Source: an uncultured Veillonellaceae bacterium
GTDB taxonomy: Bacteria > Bacillota > Negativicutes > Veillonellales > Negativicoccaceae
Reading direction: 5' to 3'
Assembly: GCA_945876385.1 (NCBI GenBank)
Contig: CAMCNU010000001.1
Location: 310,001 to 374,000 of the forward strand
DNA: 64,000 nt
Position 1 is the stretch's first letter. Every line of letters begins with the position of its first letter. The translations under genes and the position numbers were made by a program. Below the pieces are notes generated by a model. It saw nothing but the letters and a program-made list of their open reading frames with translations. It did not search any database and was not told the DNA's origin. Of the stretch, positions 53,931 to 63,024 are shown piece after piece.

Positions 53931-56402
53931 TTATTTCACAACAATATTGACAATCTTCCGCGGAATGACAATCACTTTGACAACGGTTTTGTCACCGATA
54001 AATTCCTGCACCCGCTCGCGTGCCAATGCCCGTTCCCGTACGGATGAGTCCTCTTCATCGACACCGACTTGCAACGTATCGCGCACTTTGCCGTTGACTT
54101 GAACGGCAATTTCCACTTCGTCAACGACCAGTGCCTTCGCGTCGACTTGCGGCCACGGCGCACTATGCACGCTCGCTTCCGTTTCCCCCAACCCCTGCCA
54201 CAACTCTTCCGCAATGTGCGGGGTAAAGGGTGCCAACATGAGTATCAAATCGCGCAACAGCTCCTTACGGAACGCCCGTCCGATACGCACCGTATCACCG
54301 TCAAACGCATACATCGCATTCACCAGCTCCATAATACTGCTGATGGCGGTGTTGAAATTGAATCGGCCGTCCAAATCGCTCGTCACCTTCTGGACCGTCT
54401 GATGCAATTTGCGGCGGAGCGCGATCTCACTTTCCGTCAGCGCGTCATCATGTGTCGGTAACGCAGCATACCGGTGTACAATCCGCCACACACGCTGCAA
54501 GAAACGGAATGATCCTTCAACCCCCTGCTCACTCCAATCGAGATCGCGTTCTACCGGCGCCGCAAACAAAATGAACAGGCGAGCCGTGTCCGCGCCGTAC
54601 TGACGGATGATATCTTCCGGAGACACGACATTGCCTTTCGACTTGGACATTTTACCGCCGTCTTTGAGCACCATCCCCTGTGTCAGCAGTCGCTTGAACG
54701 GTTCTTCCGCCGCAATCATCCCGGCATCATGCAAGACCTTGGTAAAGAAGCGGGAGTACAGCAAATGCAAAATCGCATGCTCGATACCGCCGATATATTG
54801 ATCGACCTGCATCCAATAATCCGCCTTCTGACGGTCAAACGGCGCCTCCGTATTGCGTGCGTCCGCATACCGCAAAAAGTACCACGACGAATCGATGAAC
54901 GTATCCATCGTGTCGGTTTCCCGACGAGCCTGACCGCCACAATGCGGACAAGTCGTCGTAATAAAGTCCTCAGACGTTTCCAGCGGCGATGTCGCTCCGC
55001 CGACGAAATCCACCTCCAACGGCAAACGTACAGGGAGATCTTCGGCGGGAACCGGCACAATGCCGCAAGTATCACAATATACCACGGGAATCGGTACGCC
55101 CCAATAACGTTGTCGGGAAATCAACCAATCGCGCAAACGATAACGCACGTTTTTGTGACCGATGCCTTCCTTTGCCAAGCGTTCCGTGATTTTGTCACGT
55201 GCGACGGCGCTTGTCATTCCACTGAATTCCTGCGAATCATACAGTACGCCGTCATCTACAAATGCACCGCCGGCCAAATCGGCGGCTTCGCCTGCAGCCG
55301 GTGCAATCACACCGGTCATCGGCAACTCATACTTACGAGCAAACGCCCAGTCGCGTGTATCATGCGCCGGGACGCCCATCACCGCGCCGGTCCCGTATTC
55401 TACCAAGACATAGTTCGCCACCCAAACAGGCACTTGCTGCCCGGTCAGCGGATGAATCGCATACCCTCCGGTAAAGACGCCTACCTTTTCCACCTCATCC
55501 GAAGTACGTTCGAGTTCGTTTAAATTGCGTACTTGTTCGACAAATTTACGCACGGCGTCCGCCTGCGGTTTGCCCGCGATGATTTTTTCAACCAGAGGAT
55601 GCTCCGGCGCCAACACGACATACGATACACCGTAAACCGTATCGACACGCGTCGTATAAACCGCAACGGATTCCTCGGGGAAATCCGCCAGCGCAAAGGA
55701 AAATTCCGTCCCTTCACTGCGACCGATCCAGTTGCGCTGCATCATCTTGACCCGTTCCGGCCATCCTTCCAACTGATCAAGATCTGCCAACAAGCGATCC
55801 GCATAATCGGTAATCCGCAAGAACCACTGTTCCAGATTCTTTTTGACGACCGGCTCATCACACCGCCAGCAGGCACCGTCAATGACCTGTTCATTGGCCA
55901 GAACGGTATGACAGTGATTACACCAATTCACTTTGGCCCCTTTGCGGTAGGCCAGTCCTTTTTCGTAGAACAGCAAAAAGAGCTGCTGGGTCCAACGATA
56001 ATATTCCTCATCACAAGTGGCGAACTCTTTATCCCAATCGTAAAACAACCCCAGCGCCTTTTGTTGGCGCTTCATATTGGCGATATTCTTATAGGTCCAT
56101 TCATCCGGATGAATCCCGCGCGCAATGGCGGCATTTTCCGCGGGCATGCCGAAGGCATCCCATCCCATCGGATGCAATACATTATATCCTTGCATCGACT
56201 TGAAGCGTGCGATGACGTCGCCGATTGAATAATTGCGCACGTGGCCCATGTGCAAATTGCCCGACGGATACGGAAACATCTCCAATACATAGTACTTGTC
56301 TTTATCCGCATCCGTACCGGTCTTCGCCTGCTGATGCGCATCCCAAACCGCCTGCCATTTCGGCTCAATCTCTGCCGGTATATATTTCGACTCGACTTCC
56401 AT
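53931..56402 (-). CDS. leuS: Leucyl-tRNA synthetase
   Basis: An 823-residue class I synthetase of bacterial type. HIGH motif HMGHVRNYSIGD, CP1 editing domain with the conserved Thr-rich YTTRVDTVYGVSYVVLAPEH and a zinc-type CDTCG/CPHCG pair, and KMSKS motif GGKMSKSKGNVV. ATG 56402 (MEVESKYIPAEI) is 7 nt after GGAGG. Unlike valS and pheST it has no room for a T-box leader. Confidence 0.97.
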   Translation of the reverse strand: MEVESKYIPAEIEPKWQAVWDAHQQAKTGTDADKDKYYVLEMFPYPSGNLHMGHVRNYSIGDVIARFKSMQGYNVLHPMGWDAFGMPAENAAIARGIHPDEWTYKNIANMKRQQKALGLFYDWDKEFATCDEEYYRWTQQLFLLFYEKGLAYRKGAKVNWCNHCHTVLANEQVIDGACWRCDEPVVKKNLEQWFLRITDYADRLLADLDQLEGWPERVKMMQRNWIGRSEGTEFSFALADFPEESVAVYTTRVDTVYGVSYVVLAPEHPLVEKIIAGKPQADAVRKFVEQVRNLNELERTSDEVEKVGVFTGGYAIHPLTGQQVPVWVANYVLVEYGTGAVMGVPAHDTRDWAFARKYELPMTGVIAPAAGEAADLAGGAFVDDGVLYDSQEFSGMTSAVARDKITERLAKEGIGHKNVRYRLRDWLISRQRYWGVPIPVVYCDTCGIVPVPAEDLPVRLPLEVDFVGGATSPLETSEDFITTTCPHCGGQARRETDTMDTFIDSSWYFLRYADARNTEAPFDRQKADYWMQVDQYIGGIEHAILHLLYSRFFTKVLHDAGMIAAEEPFKRLLTQGMVLKDGGKMSKSKGNVVSPEDIIRQYGADTARLFILFAAPVERDLDWSEQGVEGSFRFLQRVWRIVHRYAALPTHDDALTESEIALRRKLHQTVQKVTSDLDGRFNFNTAISSIMELVNAMYAFDGDTVRIGRAFRKELLRDLILMLAPFTPHIAEELWQGLGETEASVHSAPWPQVDAKALVVDEVEIAVQVNGKVRDTLQVGVDEEDSSVRERALARERVQEFIGDKTVVKVIVIPRKIVNIVVK

Positions 56403-56439
56403 CACTCTTCCTCCTGTCAGCACCATTCATTTCTAAAAA

Positions 56440-56467
56440 AATATACAAAAAATGCAGTTGGCGTCAA
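56440..56467 (-). promoter_or_regulatory. Candidate promoter of leuS inside a terminator
   Basis: TTGACG, 16 bp, TATATT. The -35 box and most of the spacer are the 3' half of the terminator stem of the upstream gene. Confidence 0.45.
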
Positions 56468-56475
56468 CTGCATTT
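56450..56475 (-). terminator. Terminator after coiled-coil gene
   Basis: An 11-bp perfect stem AAATGCAGTTG and its complement with a 4-nt loop, then TTTTTTG on the minus strand. Confidence 0.88.
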
Positions 56476-56501
56476 CCCCGCAATTGCGGTTGACTTGCAT
56501 A

Positions 56502-56981
56502 TTAATGCTCCTCGGAATGCACATCCGTCGGATTCGTATGCTGTTGCATCAGGCTTTCCCGATTTTGCCGCAACGAATCCAGTGTCTGTTCCATGTTATC
56601 TTCCACATACTTCAGCACATCCGTCGCATAGGTCAGTGCATTGGTATTCATAGTCCGTGCCGACTCTTCCGCCGCCGCCACAATCTCATTGGCACGTTCC
56701 TGTGCCATCTTCACCAATTCGCTTTCTTCGGTGATTTGCGCAATATAATCTTTCGCCTGCGCCACGATTTTTTCCGCTTCTTTCTGTGCTTCCAGCTTGC
56801 GTTGGTCAGCATCAGCGACAATCGACTGCGCTTTGGCCAGTTCATTCGGCAACGACTGATTGATTTCATCAATCAAACGCATCGCTTCGTCGACATTGAC
56901 CGCTCTCTTCCCGACAAACGGAATTCCGCATCCGTCCATAATCAAATCTTCGAGTTCTTTCAACAATGCTTGCGTGTCCAT
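56502..56981 (-). CDS. Conserved coiled-coil protein (often annotated 'ATPase')
   Basis: A 159-residue soluble protein. A short N-terminal region (ELEDLIMDGCGIPFVGKRAV) precedes a long coiled coil rich in Ala, Glu and Gln (about residues 45-125, QKEAEKIVAQAKDYIAQ). There is no Walker motif despite the common database label. It resembles V-ATPase subunit H/DivIVA-like coiled coils by composition only. The gene follows coaD in many Firmicutes. Function unknown; a scaffold in cell division or envelope synthesis is a guess. Start at 56981 is 8 nt after GGAG. Confidence 0.7.
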   Translation of the reverse strand: MDTQALLKELEDLIMDGCGIPFVGKRAVNVDEAMRLIDEINQSLPNELAKAQSIVADADQRKLEAQKEAEKIVAQAKDYIAQITEESELVKMAQERANEIVAAAEESARTMNTNALTYATDVLKYVEDNMEQTLDSLRQNRESLMQQHTNPTDVHSEEH

Positions 56982-56986
56982 ACTCA

Positions 56987-57487
56987 TCACTCCTCGGTTT
57001 CTTTTTGCAATCGATTCATCTTCGCCGCCAGTGCTTGTTCCACACAGGGCGGCACCAAATGTGTCACTTTGCCGCCGAAGCGGGCCAATTCGCGTACGCC
57101 GGACGAGCTTAGATACGAATACTCGCCGCGCGTCATAAAAAACGCCGTTTCGATATCCGGATCAATACTTTTAATCAACAGCGCCCGCTGAAACTCATAT
57201 TCGAAATCACTGAATGCCCGCAGACCGCGAATAATCAATCTCGCCCCGCGGCTGCGAACATATTCGTTCAACAGCCCCGAAAAAGAGTCCACCTCGACAT
57301 TCGGAATATCGCGTGTTGCTTCTGCCAGTAGCGCGACCCGCTCTTCAATCGTAAAGAGCGGTTGTTTATTCGGATTGATAAATACAGCGACAATCAACTT
57401 GTCTACCAATCCGGCGCTTCGCTTAATAATATCAATATGACCTTTCGTTACGGGATCAAAACTCCCGGAACAAACTGCTGTCCGCAT
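56987..57487 (-). CDS. coaD: Phosphopantetheine adenylyltransferase
   Basis: A 166-residue nucleotidyltransferase making dephospho-CoA. GSFDPVTKGHIDIIKR (HxGH-like TKGH), the substrate loop RGLRAFSDFEYEFQ and the C-terminal YLSSSGVRELA are all present. It overlaps rsmD by 32 bp; this pair is conserved across bacteria. Confidence 0.97.
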   Translation of the reverse strand: MRTAVCSGSFDPVTKGHIDIIKRSAGLVDKLIVAVFINPNKQPLFTIEERVALLAEATRDIPNVEVDSFSGLLNEYVRSRGARLIIRGLRAFSDFEYEFQRALLIKSIDPDIETAFFMTRGEYSYLSSSGVRELARFGGKVTHLVPPCVEQALAAKMNRLQKETEE

Positions 57488-58049
57488 CTACGTTCTCCCC
57501 TGCCGTATATTGTAAATATGTCATACAAGTATGTCGGTATCGTTTCTCTTTTACCACGTCGAATGCAGTCGGCCACGCCACCTGCTCGGTATCTGCATGT
57601 TCCACCGCCACATACGCGTTCGGGCGCAACAGCGAATACACCGTAAGCTGCTCCAATACGGGTAAAATCAGACCTTTCCCGTAAGGCGGATCCATAAAGA
57701 CATAATCAAAGGGCAATGCATCTGTCACCGCCAAGCGTTGTAACCCCGCCTGCGCGGAAAGAGGAAGCACTGTCAATCGATCCTGCACTCGACAATGTAC
57801 GGCATTTTGTAGGATGCACCGTGCCGTTGCGCGATCAATGGCGACTGCCGTCGCCGCTCCGCGGCTTAAAGCCTCAATCGCCATAGCACCGGTTCCTGCA
57901 TAGACATCCAACACGCGCGCATCTTCCAGCCCCCATGCCGTCACCACGTTAAACACCGCTTCGCGCACCTGATCCTGAGTCGGTCGGGTACGCATTCCTC
58001 TCGGCGCATTAATCGTATGGCCTTTTGCCGTTCCGGCAATAATTCGCAT
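57456..58049 (-). CDS. rsmD: 16S rRNA m2G966 methyltransferase RsmD
   Basis: A 197-residue N2-guanine methyltransferase. MRIIAGTAKGH, motif I VLDVYAGTGAMAIEAL and the catalytic FMDPPYGKG are visible. A promoter lies directly upstream. It modifies G966 in the 30S head during assembly. Confidence 0.95.
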   Translation of the reverse strand: MRIIAGTAKGHTINAPRGMRTRPTQDQVREAVFNVVTAWGLEDARVLDVYAGTGAMAIEALSRGAATAVAIDRATARCILQNAVHCRVQDRLTVLPLSAQAGLQRLAVTDALPFDYVFMDPPYGKGLILPVLEQLTVYSLLRPNAYVAVEHADTEQVAWPTAFDVVKEKRYRHTCMTYLQYTAGENVDADSSLFREF

Positions 58050-58069
58050 GATACACCTATTTCATCCAC

Positions 58070-58098
58070 ATTATAACATTCATGACTTATCTTGCAAA
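58070..58098 (-). promoter_or_regulatory. Promoter of rsmD-coaD
   Basis: TTTGCA, 17 bp, TATAAT with a TGT extended -10; the -35 box overlaps the end of gpsA. Confidence 0.75.
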
Positions 58099-59109
58099 GA
58101 AGCCGTCAAAAACAGGCTCCTGTACTTCCGCCTTTTTCTCTCGATTCATCAGCGTCCGCAACGCATCTTCCGGATTGGTCTCACCGCCAAGTACCCGATA
58201 CACTTGCTCGGTAATCGGCATCTCAATCCCGAATCGCTCCGCCAGCGGATACACAATCTTCGTCGTACGGACGCCTTCGACCACCTTGTTCGTCCGCCCC
58301 AAGACTTCGTCGAGCGGCGTGCCTTGACCGAGTGCATAGCCGGCCGCATGGTTGCGACTGTGCACACTGGTGCAAGTCACAATCAAATCCCCCATCCCCG
58401 ACAGGCCGAACAGCGTACTCGTCTCCGCGCCGTAATGGCGGGCAAAGCGGGCGATTTCCGTCAATCCGCGGGTAATGAGCGCAGCCCGGGTATTGTCACC
58501 GTACTGTAGACCGTCGGTCACGCCGGCGGCCAGCGCGATAATATTTTTCAGCGCGCCGCCGTACTCCACCCCCACCAAGTCAGTACTGAAGTAGACCCGA
58601 AAATGCGGCATCATATAGACATCCTGCGCTGCCAATGCCGTCGACCGCTCCGCGGCCGCCACAACACTGGCCGCCGGCTGTCCTTTGCCGACTTCTTCGG
58701 CATGATTCGGGCCGGACAGCACGGCAATGCGACTTGTTTTAGCCGCCACTTGCTCGGCAATCACCGCCGACAGCCGCCGCCCGTCACGGGACAAACCTTT
58801 GGCCGTAGAAATGACCAACGCATTCTTTTGCAAAAACGGAGCAATCGAGGCGGCGGTTTCTTCAATTGCCAAAGACGGCGTTGCCAAAATCACCGTATCC
58901 GCCCGTGCCGCTTCTTCCAAATCGGAAGTCAAGCGCACATGCGTCGGAATATATACCCCTTTTACATAATCCGGATTCTCATGGATGTCTGCAATATCCG
59001 CCAACACTTTCCGATTGCGCGAATATAAAATAATATCTTCATGTTTTTGTGCCAGTTGTGATACCATCGCGGTTCCCCAACCGCCGGCACCGATCATTGC
59101 CACACTCAC
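58087..59109 (-). CDS. gpsA: Glycerol-3-phosphate dehydrogenase [NAD(P)+]
   Basis: A 340-residue enzyme that reduces dihydroxyacetone phosphate to glycerol 3-phosphate for phospholipid synthesis. NAD fold MIGAGGWGTAMVSQLA, LSGPNHAEEVGKGQPAA, the catalytic Lys in GGALKNIIALAAG and the DLIVTCTSVHSRN substrate loop are present. The start is GTG (59109), with a weak ribosome-binding site; GTG 59103 is an alternative. It follows plsY, which uses its product. Confidence 0.96.
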   Translation of the reverse strand: MSVAMIGAGGWGTAMVSQLAQKHEDIILYSRNRKVLADIADIHENPDYVKGVYIPTHVRLTSDLEEAARADTVILATPSLAIEETAASIAPFLQKNALVISTAKGLSRDGRRLSAVIAEQVAAKTSRIAVLSGPNHAEEVGKGQPAASVVAAAERSTALAAQDVYMMPHFRVYFSTDLVGVEYGGALKNIIALAAGVTDGLQYGDNTRAALITRGLTEIARFARHYGAETSTLFGLSGMGDLIVTCTSVHSRNHAAGYALGQGTPLDEVLGRTNKVVEGVRTTKIVYPLAERFGIEMPITEQVYRVLGGETNPEDALRTLMNREKKAEVQEPVFDGFFAR

Positions 59110-59113
59110 ACTA

Positions 59114-59701
59114 TCACTTCTTTCCTCGCTGAATTTGTGACTCTTCTCCGCGCCATAAACGGATGATATTATCGCGGTGCTTGGCGATTACCAATACACT
59201 CCCGACCGCACCGAAAACCGCATATTCCCACGGTTCTCCCCGCCACCAAACTACAATGGGCGGTACCAATGCCGCGACGATAGACGCCAATGATACGATT
59301 CGTTTCCAGGCCACAATCACCGCCCAGACGAAAAATGCCGCCAGGGCAGCCACCGGCGAAAGATACATAAAGACACCGACACCGGTTGCAACCCCTCGCC
59401 CGCCGTGAAATCCCATCCAAACGGACCACATATGCCCGATGACAGCAAACGCCGCACAGCCGACCATCCGCAGAGGATCGGGATCACCGAATGAGACGGC
59501 CACAAACCCTTTGAAAAAATCCCCTAAAAAGACCAATATCGCAGCTTTCGCCCCTAACATGCGATAGGCATTCGTAGCGCCCGTATTGTGGCTGCCGACT
59601 TGACGCAAATCGGTTTGATACAGCCACCGACCAATCCACAAACCGCTCGGAATCGACCCCAGCAAATAGGCTGCTAACCACGCCAACAGCGTATATATCA
59701 T
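59114..59701 (-). CDS. plsY: Acyl-phosphate glycerol-3-phosphate acyltransferase
   Basis: A 195-residue integral membrane enzyme that makes lysophosphatidate from acyl phosphate and glycerol 3-phosphate. The three family motifs are visible: SIPSGLWIGR, GSHNTGATNAYR and HGGRGVATGVG. About five membrane segments. ATGA overlap with der. Confidence 0.96.
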   Translation of the reverse strand: MIYTLLAWLAAYLLGSIPSGLWIGRWLYQTDLRQVGSHNTGATNAYRMLGAKAAILVFLGDFFKGFVAVSFGDPDPLRMVGCAAFAVIGHMWSVWMGFHGGRGVATGVGVFMYLSPVAALAAFFVWAVIVAWKRIVSLASIVAALVPPIVVWWRGEPWEYAVFGAVGSVLVIAKHRDNIIRLWRGEESQIQRGKK

Positions 59702-61029
59702 TCCTGCTCATCCTTTTTGCCGCGAATTACCAATCGAATCGGGCTGCCTTCAAACCCGAACGCTTCCCGCAGTCTGTTTTCCAAAAACCTGACATACGAA
59801 AAATGTACCCATTCCGCTTGATTGACAAACAGTACAAAGGTCGGCGGTTTCACGGACACCTGTGTCATATAATATAAATTGACCTTGTTTCCGTTTTTCA
59901 TCGGCGGCGGATTAATCAGCTTCGCATCCGCCAGCAGTTCATTCAGAACACCGGTCGAAACGCGCATACTTTGCTGTTCCGCCACATAGTTAATCAAATC
60001 TCCCAAACGGTAAATCCGCTGTTTCGTCAATGCGGAAGCGAACAAAATCGGCGCGTATTGCAAAAACGCCAGCTTGTCCCGTACCGTTTCCGCATACGCC
60101 TCGGCGGTTTTGCTGTCCTTCTCGATTAAATCCCATTTGTTGACCAAGATAATGATTCCTTTGCCGGACTCATGGGCATACCCGGCAATCTTGGTATCCT
60201 GCTCCGTGACGCCGTCAACCGCATCCAAGACCAATACCACGACATCCGAACGGTCAATGGCCCGCAACGAACGAATCACACTGTAATGCTCAACCGGCAA
60301 GTCGATTTTGGCTTTACGACGCATCCCCGCCGTATCAATCAACACCATCTCTTCGCCGTGATGCTTCCATACGGTATCGATAGAGTCTCTCGTTGTCCCG
60401 GGCACATCGCTGACAATGACGCGCTCTTCTCCCAGCAGCGCATTCGTCAATGACGACTTCCCCACATTGGGTCGTCCCACCAGGGACACATGCACCCGCT
60501 CGTCGGGCTCGTTTTCCGTAACGACTTTCGTAAATGCCGAGGTAACCGCATCCAGCAAGTCCCCCAGCCCTAAAAAATTGCTTGCGGAAATGCCGTACGG
60601 TTCACCCAGTCCCAGCGAATAGAATTCATACACATTCATTTCCTGCGCCGGACTGTCCACTTTATTGACCGCCAAAACGACCGGTTTACCGCAGTTTCGC
60701 AGCAATCGTGCTACTTGTTCGTCATCATTGGTTACGCCGGTACGTCCGTCGCAAACAAAAATGATTACGTCCGCTTCCATTATCGCAAGCTGTGCCTGCG
60801 CCTTCGTACTGATGGCGATATGATTGTCGCTGTCGGCCAAAAACTCGATGCCGCCCGTATCAATCAATGTAAAATGATACTGTAGCCATTCGGCATCAAA
60901 ATAAATCCGGTCTCTGGTAACGCCCGGTATATCTTCAACGATTGAAATCCGTTTGTTGACAATGGCATTAAACAGTGTCGATTTACCGACATTCGGTCTA
61001 CCGACAACTGCAACCAAAGGTTTGTCCAT
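59698..61029 (-). CDS. der: Ribosome-assembly GTPase Der (EngA)
   Basis: A 443-residue protein with two tandem G domains (each with GRPNVGKS; NKVD in the first, NKWD in the second) and a C-terminal KH-like domain, acting in 50S subunit maturation. ATG 61029 (MDKPLVAVVG) follows GGAG by 5 nt. Its gene follows a hairpin that may end the ispH-rpsA transcript. Confidence 0.96.
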   Translation of the reverse strand: MDKPLVAVVGRPNVGKSTLFNAIVNKRISIVEDIPGVTRDRIYFDAEWLQYHFTLIDTGGIEFLADSDNHIAISTKAQAQLAIMEADVIIFVCDGRTGVTNDDEQVARLLRNCGKPVVLAVNKVDSPAQEMNVYEFYSLGLGEPYGISASNFLGLGDLLDAVTSAFTKVVTENEPDERVHVSLVGRPNVGKSSLTNALLGEERVIVSDVPGTTRDSIDTVWKHHGEEMVLIDTAGMRRKAKIDLPVEHYSVIRSLRAIDRSDVVVLVLDAVDGVTEQDTKIAGYAHESGKGIIILVNKWDLIEKDSKTAEAYAETVRDKLAFLQYAPILFASALTKQRIYRLGDLINYVAEQQSMRVSTGVLNELLADAKLINPPPMKNGNKVNLYYMTQVSVKPPTFVLFVNQAEWVHFSYVRFLENRLREAFGFEGSPIRLVIRGKKDEQE

Positions 61030-61049
61030 ACTCACTCCATTGAATGAAA

Positions 61050-61082
61050 AATGCGGGAAATTCAACTGCCATCTCCCGCATT
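61050..61082 (-). terminator. Probable terminator after ispH-rpsA
   Basis: A 9-bp stem AATGCGGGA/TCCCGCATT with a 15-nt loop, followed by TTTTC on the minus strand, 20 bp before der. Since no promoter for der is clear, it may only attenuate. Confidence 0.6.
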
Positions 61083-61122
61083 CGTTCTACTATCCTACCA
61101 ACACTACCTTCTCGGCAGATTC

Positions 61123-63024
61123 TTATTCGTTTTCGGGTTCCGTATCTGCCGCCGGCGACTCTACACTCACCAAGCTGAAGCTGATGCGCTTGCGCGCCGG
61201 ATTAATACCAATAATCCGTACTTCGACCGTATCACTTAATTGCAAGATGTCACTTGCCTTGCGATTGCGCTCTTTCGTCATCTCGCTGATATGCAACAAT
61301 CCGGTCAGACCGTCTTCCAGCTCGACAATCGCGCCGAAGTCCATCAATTTGACCACTTTGCCGACGACCACATCATCGACTTCATGATTTTTGATATCTT
61401 CCAACCACGGATCTTGCATCGTGTCCTTGCGGCTGAAGGAAATTCGTTGCTTTTCTTCGTCAAACGATTTGATTTTGACCTGTACTTCTTCGTCCTGCGC
61501 CAATACATCTTCCACTTTATCAATTTTGTTCCAAGCAACATCGGAAATGTGCAGCAGGCCTTCGATTCCGTTTACATCAACAAATGCACCGTACGGCATG
61601 ATTTTTTTCACGACACCGGTCAGGACTTCCTGATTTTCAAAAGCGACTTTCATATGTTCCATTTCTTCATCGCGATGTTCTTCCAACACCGCTTTGCGGC
61701 TCAATACCAATCGATTCTGACCGCGGTTGACTTCCAAGACTTTGGCTTCAAACTGCGTGCCGACCAGGAACGACAGTGAGCGCACGAAACGCAAATCGCC
61801 TTGCGACAACGGAATAAATCCGCGTAACGATTTTATCTGTACCAACAGACCGGCTTTGATTGCTTCAATCCCTTCACACACGACCGGTTCGTCTTTTTCC
61901 AATGCCTCTTCGACAATATCCCAATCCGCCAAACGATCCAGTTTGATTTTGGAAATATAAATCGTGCCGTCTTCTTTGACTGCATTGGTAATCTGGGCTT
62001 TAATCGAATCGCCCACCGCCAACACATCCTTCATGGATTTCGGGGCCGGAAATGAATATTCGCGCGCCGGCAAAACCGCCTCGGTTTTGTATCCGAAGGA
62101 CACTTGTGCTTCGTCATCAGTGACTTCGACTACCGTACCTTCGACCACACTACCTTTGTGAAACTCGCTCATTTCCATTTCTTCCAGCATTTTGTTCATG
62201 TCTTCCATTACTTCCAATACCTCCTCGATTATCCAATCCGGGGTGGACGCTCCTGCCGTAACGCCGACTTTCATATCGGAACGAAACCACGAAATCTGCA
62301 ACTCGGACGCTGTTTCGATGTGGCGGGTCATTTTGCCCGATTGGGCTGATATCTCTGCCAAACGGCGTGTATTGCCGCTGTTTTTACCCCCTACCACAAT
62401 CATCACATCGACCTCGTCGGCCAGCAACTTGACGGCCGCTTGGCGTTCGGCTGTCGCATTGCAAATCGTTTTATGTACGTCCACTCGCGTCGCTTTCTCG
62501 GACACAATCGCCAGCATTTGCTGAAATGTCTCCTGGGAAAACGTCGTTTGGGACACAATACTGACGTCATCCATCTGCGGAAGAGTATGCAAATCTTCCG
62601 GGGATTCCGCCACCAGTGCCTGTCCCAACGCCCATTCGGCAATACTCCGTACCTCCGGATGATTCTTTTCGCCGAAAATAATCACCTTTTTGCCGGCCGT
62701 TACCAAACGGTGCGCTTCTTGCTGTGCACGCAACACAAACGGGCATGTCGCATCGATAATCTTTAGTTTTTTTTCATCTGCTCTATTATAACACGTCGGA
62801 CCGACTCCGTGGGAACGGATAATGATTGTACCGCTGTCTACCTCTTCGATATCGTCGACATACCCGACGCCGCGCTCGGCAAGTCGACGAACCATCTGGG
62901 GATTGTGAATAATCGGCCCGAGCGTAACCGTCTTACCTCCCGCCGTATAAGCATTTTCAGCAATTTTAATCGCCCGTTTCACCCCATAACAAAACCCGAG
63001 GCTCGACGCCACAATGACCTTCAT
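61123..63024 (-). CDS. ispH: IspH (HMBPP reductase) fused to ribosomal protein S1 domains
   Basis: A 633-residue fusion. Residues 1-280 are IspH (LytB), the [4Fe-4S] enzyme making IPP and DMAPP; the three cluster Cys are C12, C94 and C188. Residues about 289-618 contain four S1 RNA-binding repeats (GVVKKIMPYGAFVDVNGIEGLLHISDV is the third), taking the place of RpsA. The acidic tail ends EPENE. This fusion is known in Clostridia and Negativicutes. The other fused MEP gene in the window is ispDF. Starts in an operon with plsC and cmk. Confidence 0.95.
   Translation of the reverse strand: MKVIVASSLGFCYGVKRAIKIAENAYTAGGKTVTLGPIIHNPQMVRRLAERGVGYVDDIEEVDSGTIIIRSHGVGPTCYNRADEKKLKIIDATCPFVLRAQQEAHRLVTAGKKVIIFGEKNHPEVRSIAEWALGQALVAESPEDLHTLPQMDDVSIVSQTTFSQETFQQMLAIVSEKATRVDVHKTICNATAERQAAVKLLADEVDVMIVVGGKNSGNTRRLAEISAQSGKMTRHIETASELQISWFRSDMKVGVTAGASTPDWIIEEVLEVMEDMNKMLEEMEMSEFHKGSVVEGTVVEVTDDEAQVSFGYKTEAVLPAREYSFPAPKSMKDVLAVGDSIKAQITNAVKEDGTIYISKIKLDRLADWDIVEEALEKDEPVVCEGIEAIKAGLLVQIKSLRGFIPLSQGDLRFVRSLSFLVGTQFEAKVLEVNRGQNRLVLSRKAVLEEHRDEEMEHMKVAFENQEVLTGVVKKIMPYGAFVDVNGIEGLLHISDVAWNKIDKVEDVLAQDEEVQVKIKSFDEEKQRISFSRKDTMQDPWLEDIKNHEVDDVVVGKVVKLMDFGAIVELEDGLTGLLHISEMTKERNRKASDILQLSDTVEVRIIGINPARKRISFSLVSVESPAADTEPENE

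Noticed and set aside
56403-56501. Possible T-box before leuS
   Set aside because: No GGTGGTACCGCG core and too little space; the only hairpin is the terminator of the upstream gene.
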